Shown: one piece after another, positions 23,627 to 29,526 of the stretch | Layout: each line of letters starts with the position of its first letter | How positions within the stretch are numbered: position 1 is the first letter of the stretch | Origin: UBA4644 sp034933145 | Lineage (GTDB): Bacteria > Bacillota > Clostridia > Oscillospirales > Butyricicoccaceae | NCBI GenBank assembly: GCA_034933145.1 | Contig: JAYFOA010000097.1 | Coordinates: 1 to 29,526, forward strand | Reading direction: 5' to 3' | Length of the DNA: 29,526 nt | Made by a program: the position numbers and the translations under genes | Notes under the pieces: model-generated | What the model saw: the letters and a program-made list of their open reading frames with translations, nothing else | What the model was told of the DNA's origin: nothing | Databases searched by the model: none

Positions 23627-23688
23627 TGAGTGCATAGGATCTAGAGCTTTTTCTCTTGCCATCTTTCTATAAGCCTTTTTTACAATCT

Positions 23689-23730
23689 GGCAGGTCAAGC
23701 AGATTTAGCGGACTGCTTGACCTGCCTTTT
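23689..23730 (+). terminator. Intrinsic terminator of the por operon
   Basis: A perfect 14-bp stem (23689-23702 with 23713-23726) has a ten-base loop and is followed by TTTT. It lies 62 bases past the porB stop. Confidence 0.88.
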
Positions 23731-23799
23731 GCATGTGCCGGATGGTGTTATTTAACCTTGATTTCGTCTCTATGAAAGACTAGCCATATCTGTAAAACA

Positions 23800-23842
23800 A
23801 AAATAGACCCGGTTGCTGCTAAGGTCAAACCAAGTCTATTTT
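23800..23842 (-). terminator. Probable terminator of the glcD-etfBA operon
   Basis: AAAATAGAC and GTCTATTTT (23800-23808 with 23834-23842) form a stem around a 25-base loop, with an inner GGTT/AACC. Read on the minus strand it is followed by TGTTTT. It lies about 220 bases past the etfA stop. Confidence 0.6.
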
Positions 23843-24060
23843 GTTGCTCTTGTTTAAGGAATTTCGGCAGAATGGATTACGAAAACAAGTGCATTTGATT
23901 CTGCTTCGCGGCAAGCGATTACAAACAAATTGTAAGAAGGCCTTGTTCCCTATCTCATGTATTTCTGATGATACGTGAAGAAAATTTGTTTTTGCAGTAT
24001 CTTCAATTTCCGGCTAAGGAGGAATATCCGCCTTGCCTTTCTCCGATGCGTGCTTGCAGT

Positions 24061-25026
24061 TTATTTTTCCAGTGCTGAGATCAGTTCCTCCATCACCGCC
24101 ACACAGTCAGCAACGATCGGAACGTGCGCGGTACTGAAGATCGGCGCATCGGGGTCGGAGTTAACGACGATAATCTTTTTTGCGCCGCCAATGCCGGCCA
24201 GATGCTGCACCGCGCCCGATATGCCGAGGGAGATCAGCAGGTCCGGCACCACCGCACGGCCGGTCTGCCCCACCTGATGGGAATAGTCTGCCCAGGACGC
24301 ATCCACCAACGGGCGGGAGACGCCATAATCGCCGCCCAGCAACGCGGCAAGATGCCGCACCCCCTCCATGTTCTGCTTCCGGCCGATGCCGCGCCCGGCT
24401 ACAACCAGAATTTTTGCCCGTGAAATGTCCACTCCGCCTTGTTCCGGCAACCAGGAAAGAATCTCCGTCCGCACACCGCGCAAACCGAGAGACAGCACCT
24501 CCACCGGCGCGAGACCCGACAACGTACCCTCCGGCGCGGGAAAGACACCCGGGCGTACGGTAGCCATCTGGGGGCGGCGGTCGGGGCAGGCAATTGTGGC
24601 AATCAGGTTGCCGCCGAAGGTGGGGCGGGTCTGCAGCAGGTTTCCGCTCTCTCTATCGATTTTAAGCCCGGTACAGTCGGCGGTCAGGCCAGTCTGCAGC
24701 TGTACCGCGACGCGCGGCGCAAGACTGCGGCCCAGCGCCGTTGCACCGAACAACACGATTTCCGGCCGTATGCGGCCGATGAGTTTCGCCAATGCATGCG
24801 AATAAATATCTTGCGGGAACCGTTCTTCGCTCTGAATCCAGAAAATATGTTCAGCGCCCGCGGCGCTCAGCGCTGCCCGACAGGAAACCGGCCCGACCGT
24901 CACAGAATACAGCGGACAGCCACACTGCTGCGCCAGCTCCCTGCCCTTTCGCAGCAGCTGCAGAGCCACCTCAACCGGCGTACCCTCCCGCTGCTCAGAA
25001 AAAATCAGAACACCGCCTTCAGTCAT
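24061..25026 (-). CDS. etfA: Electron transfer flavoprotein, alpha subunit
   Basis: This is the alpha subunit (321 residues) of an ETF, which carries FAD and passes electrons from the partner dehydrogenase. The N-terminal alpha/beta domain (1-190) leads to the typical C-terminal FAD domain. That domain reads VVAGRGIGRKQN, then RPLVDASWADYSHQVGQTGR, then ISLGISGAVQHLAGI, then VNSDPDAPIFSTAHVPIVAD. The frame is open upstream to 25215, but the ATG at 25026, 9 bases after AAGGAGG, is used; it overlaps etfB by 8 bases. There is no extra N-terminal ferredoxin domain, unlike LctC of the Acetobacterium lactate system. With EtfB and the upstream GlcD-like gene it forms an ETF-dependent hydroxyacid dehydrogenase. 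Confidence 0.94.
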   Translation of the reverse strand: MTEGGVLIFSEQREGTPVEVALQLLRKGRELAQQCGCPLYSVTVGPVSCRAALSAAGAEHIFWIQSEERFPQDIYSHALAKLIGRIRPEIVLFGATALGRSLAPRVAVQLQTGLTADCTGLKIDRESGNLLQTRPTFGGNLIATIACPDRRPQMATVRPGVFPAPEGTLSGLAPVEVLSLGLRGVRTEILSWLPEQGGVDISRAKILVVAGRGIGRKQNMEGVRHLAALLGGDYGVSRPLVDASWADYSHQVGQTGRAVVPDLLISLGISGAVQHLAGIGGAKKIIVVNSDPDAPIFSTAHVPIVADCVAVMEELISALEK

Positions 25027-25807
25027 TACCGCCCGCCTCCTTCCACAGATTAAGAATGCGCAATGCCGCCTCTTCCGGTGACAAAACCGCCGGTGGCTCT
25101 GCAGCCGCGTGTTCCGGCGTGAAAGTACGCACCACCCGCGTGGGGGAACCGGCTCTGCCTGTTCTCGCGCTGTCCGCGCAAAGCGCAGCGGCATCCAGCC
25201 TCTGTATCTCCGCATTCCAGCCGCGCCTCAGACCGGCAATGGAGGGGAAGCGAGGCTGTGCCGCCTCCCGCGCCAGCGTAACCACACCCGGCAGGGCCAT
25301 CCTCAGGACGACGCTGCCGCCATCCTCCAGCGCGCGGACAGTAATTGCCTGCTCTGATGTTTCCAAAACCTCCGCCACATTGCAGACATGAGGAAGATCC
25401 AGTGTTTCCGCAAGCTCCGGCCCGATCTGGGCGGTATCACCATCCACGGCCATGCGGCCGCACAAAATCAGATCCGCCCCGCCCAGTGACTGTATTCCCA
25501 GAGACAACGTATAGGAAGTCGCCAGCGTATCCGCGCCGGCAAACAGCCGGTCGGTCAGCAGCACGGCATCATCCGCGCCGCGTGCGATCAGATCCCGCAG
25601 CAGCTCCGCCGTGGCCGGGATGCCCATGCTCAGCACCGAAATACAGCCGCCGAATCGCTCTTTCAGCTGCACAGCTGTCTCCAGTGCCGCCAAATCAAAG
25701 GGATTAATGACCGAAAAGCGCCCATCGCGCACCAACGTCCCGGTCTGCGGATCTACGCGTACCCGACCCTCAGAGGGCACCTGCTTGACACAAACGATTA
25801 TTCGCAT
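25019..25807 (-). CDS. etfB: Electron transfer flavoprotein, beta subunit
   Basis: This is the beta subunit (262 residues) of the ETF, normal length. It begins MRIIVCVKQVPSEGRVRVD and carries the family segments INPFDLAALETAVQLKE (about 34-50) and LILCGRMAVDGDTAQIGPELAETLDLPHV (about 108-136), which contact the nucleotide or second flavin. GGAGGTGAGCG precedes the ATG, which lies inside the end of the GlcD-like gene (10-base overlap). Whether this ETF bifurcates electrons (NADH with ferredoxin) or is simple cannot be settled from the motifs I can read. Confidence 0.94.
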   Translation of the reverse strand: MRIIVCVKQVPSEGRVRVDPQTGTLVRDGRFSVINPFDLAALETAVQLKERFGGCISVLSMGIPATAELLRDLIARGADDAVLLTDRLFAGADTLATSYTLSLGIQSLGGADLILCGRMAVDGDTAQIGPELAETLDLPHVCNVAEVLETSEQAITVRALEDGGSVVLRMALPGVVTLAREAAQPRFPSIAGLRRGWNAEIQRLDAAALCADSARTGRAGSPTRVVRTFTPEHAAAEPPAVLSPEEAALRILNLWKEAGGND

Positions 25808-27384
25808 GCGCTCACCTCCTCCGAATCGAATAAATTCCCGGCGTCCAACCGGTTTTCAGGATCAAAAATGCGCTTTACACACGCGGTCTGAGCAATGCCT
25901 TTATCTCCGTACATTACGCGAAGATACTCGCGCTTGAGCTTGCCAACGCCATGCTCGGCGGAAACCGCACCGCCCATGGAAGATGCGGCCTGCGTCCAAC
26001 TCATCAGCAGGGCTTTGGCTTTTTTCAGCTCTCCCTCGTCGCGCGGCAGCATATTTACGTGCAGATGGCAGTCGCCGATATGTCCCCAAGTTGCCGATTC
26101 CAATTTGCTCTCTGCCAGCGTGGCGCGGTAAAGGGCGACCAGCTTCGCAAAGCTCGTCTCCGGTACCGCGATATCAGAAGCCACCTTCACGATGTCCGGC
26201 GTAGTCCGTCGCCGCAGATCAATGCGCATATTGACGCTTTCAGGCACCGCGTGGCGGAAAAACAGCAGCCGTTCCCGGTCGGTATCGTCCCGTGCGACCC
26301 AGGTACGCGTGTCATTGCCGCCGCAGCGGATGCACAGCGTACCCAGCGTCAGCAGTGCATCCCGCGCCTCATTCTCCCCGGCGCAATGCAGTTCACAGTA
26401 AATCACCGCGTTTACGTCCTCCGGTACTTCGGGCAGCGCAGCAAACGCACCGCCCGCCTGCCGCTGTACCCGCAGGACGGAAAGAGCCCCGCTGTCGAAA
26501 TATTCAATGGCCGCGACAGGAAGGCCGGAATGCCGCACCTCCGACGCAAGCGCCAGCGCAGTGCTTTCATCCGACAGCAGCAGTGACACGCCCCATATCG
26601 CCGGCGGCAGAGGCAGCAGCCTGAGCGTAAGCCGTGTAAAAACGCCCAGGGTTCCGTCAGAGCCGATCAAAAGGTCAATGGGGTCCATCCCCGGCACGGC
26701 GAAATAGCCAGAGGCATTCTTACAATCGGGCATCCGGTAGCCGGGCAGCGGCACGCAAAGACTCCCGCCGTCACGCAGAGAAAACACCGTTGTCCGACCA
26801 CCGCTGCAACCACCGCGCCGGATGTCCATCATCCGCCCGTCGGCAAGTGCCATGGAAAGGCCTTCGATATGCCGCCGCGTCGCGCCGTAATGATAGCTGC
26901 GTGCGCCAGAGGCGTTGCAGGCCGCCATCCCACCCAGGGTGGCGGTACTCTCCGTCGGGTCAGGAGAAAAGAACCAGTCACCCGATTCAAGAAACTGCCG
27001 GTATGCAGCCAGAGAAGCTTCATCCCATCCGTGTGTATCCATCTTTTTGGTCGTCAGCGCCTGCCGCAGAGCTAACAAAGTCAGCCCCGGCTCTACCTGA
27101 AGCAGAAACGTGCCATCCTCCGACCGGGACATACCAAGAATCCTGTCCATGCGGGAGAGATTGATGACCCGCCCGCCGTCCGGCACCGCACCGGCCGCCA
27201 GTCCGGTACGTCCACCCTGTACCGTCACACGGCAATGAGCTGCCGCGCAGTCCCGCAGACAGGCAATAACCTCCCTCTCACTCCGCGGAAAAGCGATTGC
27301 CTCGGCGTGCCCTTCCTTACGGGACTCGTCACGCAGGTATCCGCGGTTCTGTTCGTCCAGCGGTGTCCAGCCCGCATAATTCAT
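25798..27384 (-). CDS. FAD-binding 2-hydroxyacid dehydrogenase (GlcD/LctD type)
   Basis: This is a flavoprotein of the GlcD/D-lactate dehydrogenase family (528 residues). The PCMH-type FAD domain covers about 28-250, with VTVQGGRTGLAAGAVPDGG, FFSPDPTESTATLGGMAACNASGARSYHYG and LLIGSDGTLGVFTRLTLRLLP. The C-terminal substrate domain (about 280-520) includes WGHIGDCHLHVNMLP and AVSAEHGVGKLKREYL, the usual metal and substrate-binding histidine motifs. It would oxidise an (R)-2-hydroxyacid such as lactate, malate or 2-hydroxyglutarate and pass electrons to the EtfBA encoded next. AAAGGAGGCGG precedes the ATG. It is the first gene of its operon, divergent from the AraC gene. No lactate permease or lactate racemase is adjacent, so lactate is not assured as the substrate. 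Confidence 0.9.
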   Translation of the reverse strand: MNYAGWTPLDEQNRGYLRDESRKEGHAEAIAFPRSEREVIACLRDCAAAHCRVTVQGGRTGLAAGAVPDGGRVINLSRMDRILGMSRSEDGTFLLQVEPGLTLLALRQALTTKKMDTHGWDEASLAAYRQFLESGDWFFSPDPTESTATLGGMAACNASGARSYHYGATRRHIEGLSMALADGRMMDIRRGGCSGGRTTVFSLRDGGSLCVPLPGYRMPDCKNASGYFAVPGMDPIDLLIGSDGTLGVFTRLTLRLLPLPPAIWGVSLLLSDESTALALASEVRHSGLPVAAIEYFDSGALSVLRVQRQAGGAFAALPEVPEDVNAVIYCELHCAGENEARDALLTLGTLCIRCGGNDTRTWVARDDTDRERLLFFRHAVPESVNMRIDLRRRTTPDIVKVASDIAVPETSFAKLVALYRATLAESKLESATWGHIGDCHLHVNMLPRDEGELKKAKALLMSWTQAASSMGGAVSAEHGVGKLKREYLRVMYGDKGIAQTACVKRIFDPENRLDAGNLFDSEEVSACE

Positions 27385-27407
27385 AAGGTACCGCCTCCTT
27401 TACTTGT

Positions 27408-27415
27408 ATCATAGC
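27408..27415 (-). promoter_or_regulatory. Extended -10 promoter of the glcD-etfBA operon
   Basis: TGCTATGAT on the minus strand is an extended -10 box. No good -35 is found 17 bases upstream, consistent with activator dependence. The start site near 27400 would leave a short leader of about 16 bases. Confidence 0.5.
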
Positions 27416-27456
27416 AGATACGATTTACAAATACTTTGCGTTATTTCGCTTTTAAC

Positions 27457-27485
27457 TTGCATTTTAAGGCATTCTCTGTTATTCT
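27457..27485 (+). promoter_or_regulatory. Sigma-A promoter of the AraC-family gene
   Basis: TTGCAT (27457-27462) and TATTCT (27480-27485) have a 17-base spacer. The start site would be near 27492, close to the ribosome-binding site of the regulator. Confidence 0.55.
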
Positions 27486-27507
27486 AATCTCAAGGTAGGT
27501 GAATGAA

Positions 27508-28323
27508 ATGGCGGAAGCGTTTTCCGTCCGGCGCAATACCGACCGCGCCTGGCGGATGGAGCAATTCCATTTTCACGACCAATATGAAATCTTATTCTCG
27601 CTGACCGACAACGGCGAGTTTTTTTTGCGTGACCGCCGCTATCGGCTGGCCAAAGGTTCTCTTCTGCTTCTTCCTCCGGGAGAGCTGCATCGAAGCATCG
27701 CAGAGGGAGAACAGATATACGACCGTTGGGTCGCGCATTTTTCCGCGTCCTGTGCAGAAAGACTTTCCAGCCCGGAGAGTGACCTTCTATCGGTCTTCCG
27801 CCGCGGGCTTCCCTGCCGCCTGCTCACACCGGCGCAGGAATCGCGCCTCCAAGAGCTGTTTGAGCTTTGCTCCGCACCGCAGACCGGTTTTGGCGCCGAC
27901 CTGCTGCGCAGAAGCGCATTCGTCCGCCTGCTGGTGGAAATCAACAACCTGCCGGAAAACGGCAGAGTGCAGCTTCCCCCGGAATCGCCGCTCTCCCCCG
28001 TGCTGCGCCATATCCGGGAACATCCGCAAGAGGATCTGTCGCTATCTGCGCTGTCAGAGCGCTTTTTTCTCAGCCGAAGCCAGCTCTGCCGAAGGTTCCG
28101 GGCGGAGACAGGCTTTTCCCCTAACGAATATGTCATCCGCAGCCGGGTCATGCGGGCCTGCGCCCTGCTGGAGGCAGGCGCTTCTGTACAGGAAGCCGGC
28201 GAACGCAGCGGGTTCGGTGACCCGTCTCATTTCATCCGCACGTTCCATTCCCTCGTTGGCCAGCCGCCTGGACGTTATGGCAGGTCACGGAGAAAAACAG
28301 CCGGTGGAAATTCGGAAAACTGA
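27508..28323 (+). CDS. AraC-family transcriptional regulator
   Basis: This is a 271-residue AraC/XylS regulator. The N-terminal cupin sensor domain (about 1-130) contains FHFHDQYEILFSLTDNGEFFLRDRRYRL and SLLLLPPGELHRS. The C-terminal double helix-turn-helix (about 170-265) reads LSLSALSERFFLSRSQLCRRFRAETGFSPNEYV, then AGERSGFGDPSHFIRTFHSLVGQPPGRY. A GTG at 27499 is possible, but AGGTAGGTGA lies five bases before the ATG at 27508. It is placed between the divergent glcD-etfBA genes and the dehydrogenase gene downstream, so it probably activates both in response to the shared substrate. Confidence 0.9.
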   Translation: MAEAFSVRRNTDRAWRMEQFHFHDQYEILFSLTDNGEFFLRDRRYRLAKGSLLLLPPGELHRSIAEGEQIYDRWVAHFSASCAERLSSPESDLLSVFRRGLPCRLLTPAQESRLQELFELCSAPQTGFGADLLRRSAFVRLLVEINNLPENGRVQLPPESPLSPVLRHIREHPQEDLSLSALSERFFLSRSQLCRRFRAETGFSPNEYVIRSRVMRACALLEAGASVQEAGERSGFGDPSHFIRTFHSLVGQPPGRYGRSRRKTAGGNSEN

Positions 28324-28336
28324 CAAACTATACAGA

Positions 28337-28353
28337 CGGCGGCCTCACCGCCG
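28337..28353 (+). promoter_or_regulatory. Short GC hairpin before the decarboxylating dehydrogenase gene
   Basis: CGGCGG-CCTCA-CCGCCG is a perfect 6-bp stem lying just 5' of the AAAGGG ribosome-binding site, in the 45-base gap after the AraC gene. It has no T run, so it is not a terminator. Confidence 0.4.
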
Positions 28354-28368
28354 GGAAAGGGTTGTTTT

Positions 28369-29439
28369 ATGCAGACATATCATATAGCGGTCATCCCGGG
28401 CGATGGCGTGGGACCGGAGGTCATCGCCGAGGGCGTGCGCATTCTGGAGCGCGTTGCGGCCCTGGACGGTGGGATAGCTTTCCGCCTGACGCGGTTTCCC
28501 TGGGGCTGTGAGTACTACCAGCAGACCGGCCGGATGATGGACGAGGATGGGATGGAACGATTAAAAGATTTTGACGCCATCTATCTGGGTGCGGTGGGCG
28601 CGCCCGGCGTACCCGACCATATCTCCCTGTGGGATCTGCTTCTGCGCATTCGCAAAGGGTTTGACCAATACGTCAATCTGCGGCCCGTAAAGCTGCTGCA
28701 CGGTGCGCCCTGCCCGATCGTGGATGTGCAGCGGGAGGATGTGGACATGGTTTTCGTCCGTGAAAACAGCGAGGGCGAATATGCCGGCAGCGGCCGGTGG
28801 GAGAAACAAGGGACACCGGAGGAAACCGTCGTGCAGGAGGGCGTATTCACCCGCCACGGTTGTGAACGGATTATGCGCTACGCTTTTGAGCTGGCACAGC
28901 GCGAACATAAGACCCTCACCAGCGTCAGCAAGGCCAACGCACTCAACTATTCCATGGTGTTCTGGGATCAGATTTTTGCCGAGATGGCAAAGGAATATCC
29001 CGACGTACAGACCCACAGCCTTCTGGTGGACGCCGCAGCCATGTTAATGGTAAAGCAGCCCGAACGTTTTCAGGTAGTGGTAACCTCCAACCTGTTCGGC
29101 GATATCCTTACCGACCTTGGCGCGGCTATCGCCGGCGGCATGGGGCTGGCAGCCGGGGCAAATCTTGACCCGGAACACCGATTCCCATCGATGTTTGAGC
29201 CGATCCATGGCTCCGCCCCCGATATTGCGGGCAAACAGCTGGCAAACCCGCTTGCGGCCATCTGGGCTGTCAGCCAAATGATGGATTTCTTTGGGCGGCC
29301 CGACTGGGGTACGCAAATCCTTTCCGCTGTGGAAGGCGTACTGTCCGAGGGCAGCGTCCTGACACCAGATCTGGGAGGAAGCGCCTCAACCCGTCAGGTA
29401 GGCGATGCCGTGCTGGCAAAACTGGACGGTCTGAAATAA
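28369..29439 (+). CDS. Tartrate/D-malate-type beta-decarboxylating dehydrogenase
   Basis: This is a member of the isocitrate/isopropylmalate dehydrogenase family (356 residues), closest in sequence features to tartrate dehydrogenase/D-malate dehydrogenase (TtuC/DmlA). Landmarks are IPGDGVGPEVIAEG, WGCEYYQQTGRMM, LGAVGAPGVPDHISLWDLLLRIRKGFDQYVNLRPVKLL, VRENSEGEYAGSGR (catalytic tyrosine), VSKANAL (catalytic lysine), VVVTSNLFGDILTDLGAA (metal aspartates), and FEPIHGSAPDIAGKQLANP (NAD site). It would oxidise and decarboxylate a 2-hydroxyacid with a beta carboxylate, using NAD and Mg/Mn: D-malate to pyruvate, or tartrate. Relatives acting on isopropylmalate are less likely, as no leu genes are near. 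It follows the AraC gene by 45 bases. Confidence 0.87.
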   Translation: MQTYHIAVIPGDGVGPEVIAEGVRILERVAALDGGIAFRLTRFPWGCEYYQQTGRMMDEDGMERLKDFDAIYLGAVGAPGVPDHISLWDLLLRIRKGFDQYVNLRPVKLLHGAPCPIVDVQREDVDMVFVRENSEGEYAGSGRWEKQGTPEETVVQEGVFTRHGCERIMRYAFELAQREHKTLTSVSKANALNYSMVFWDQIFAEMAKEYPDVQTHSLLVDAAAMLMVKQPERFQVVVTSNLFGDILTDLGAAIAGGMGLAAGANLDPEHRFPSMFEPIHGSAPDIAGKQLANPLAAIWAVSQMMDFFGRPDWGTQILSAVEGVLSEGSVLTPDLGGSASTRQVGDAVLAKLDGLK

Positions 29440-29526
29440 GGTTTGATATGCACGCTGACTAACAAAAGACTTAAAAGCATAAGCCTCAGCTTTCCTCATT
29501 TCTTCTAATAAAAATTCCGCCGGGGG
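29440..29526. other. Start of the next intergenic region
   Basis: This is the last 87 bases. A weak AAAGC/GCTTT pairing lies near 29473-29492, too short to call a terminator. No gene begins before the edge. Confidence 0.5.

Larger units (their letters stand above)
23627..24060. other. Convergent intergenic region with two terminators
   Basis: This 434-base gap lies between porB (plus) and etfA (minus). It holds the por terminator (23689-23730) and a minus-strand terminator hairpin (23800-23842). The remaining AT-rich stretch 23850-24060 has no ORF, repeat or RNA gene that I can support. Confidence 0.6.

Noticed and set aside
25027..25215. A 63-codon upstream extension of etfA
   Set aside because: It is arginine-rich sequence from the etfB gene read in another frame. 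The ATG at 25026 has a proper ribosome-binding site and gives the normal EtfA N terminus.

Overview
The window looks like the chromosome of an anaerobic, amino-acid-fermenting Firmicute, most likely a clostridium of the Oscillospirales type with moderately high G+C. This is inferred from four signs. The glycine decarboxylase is split into two subunits (GcvPA/GcvPB). There is a four-subunit ferredoxin-dependent 2-oxoacid oxidoreductase and an EtfAB-linked hydroxyacid dehydrogenase. Ribosome-binding sites of the AGGAGG type are strong, and sigma-A-type promoters with 17-bp spacers are common. No rRNA, tRNA, CRISPR array, insertion sequence or phage gene was seen. The genes are intact, apart from gcvPA, which is cut by the left edge.

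Layout, left to right. (1) 1-6069, plus strand: a glycine/one-carbon operon, gcvPA (partial), gcvPB, lplA, lpdA, glyA, closed by a long hairpin terminator. (2) 6293-11954, minus strand: a complete oligopeptide/nickel-type ABC importer (binding lipoprotein, two permeases, two ATPases), with its own sigma-A promoter and a leader of about 185 nt. A TetR-family regulator (12424-13044) is divergent from it and has a near-consensus promoter overlapped by a dyad. (3) A possible 54-codon ORF and a diacylglycerol/lipid kinase-like gene, ending at a 17-bp perfect-stem terminator shared with the next, convergent operon. (4) 14180-17323: a LysR regulator and a nicotinamidase-like cysteine hydrolase on the minus strand, divergent from a PutP-type Na+/solute symporter. 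The shared region holds a perfect-consensus promoter and a T-N11-A LysR box. (5) 17651-23626: a MocR-type (GntR plus aminotransferase) regulator divergent from methionine gamma-lyase, followed by a four-gene 2-oxoacid:ferredoxin oxidoreductase (gamma, delta, alpha, beta). A 22-bp-period direct repeat lies between regulator and lyase. (6) 24061-29439: an FAD hydroxyacid dehydrogenase (GlcD type) with etfB and etfA on the minus strand, divergent from an AraC regulator and a tartrate/D-malate-type beta-decarboxylating dehydrogenase.

How the parts fit. Most genes serve import and oxidation of amino acids or small organic acids. Peptides and a PutP substrate are taken up. Glycine and serine feed the one-carbon pool. 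Methionine would be split to 2-oxobutyrate, methanethiol and ammonia, and the adjacent oxidoreductase could turn 2-oxobutyrate into propionyl-CoA and reduced ferredoxin. A 2-hydroxyacid would be oxidised by the GlcD-EtfAB complex. The two loci most worth a second look are the MocR-lyase-oxidoreductase module and the AraC-centred GlcD-EtfBA / DmlA-like locus. The enzyme families in both are familiar; the grouping and regulation are the interesting part.
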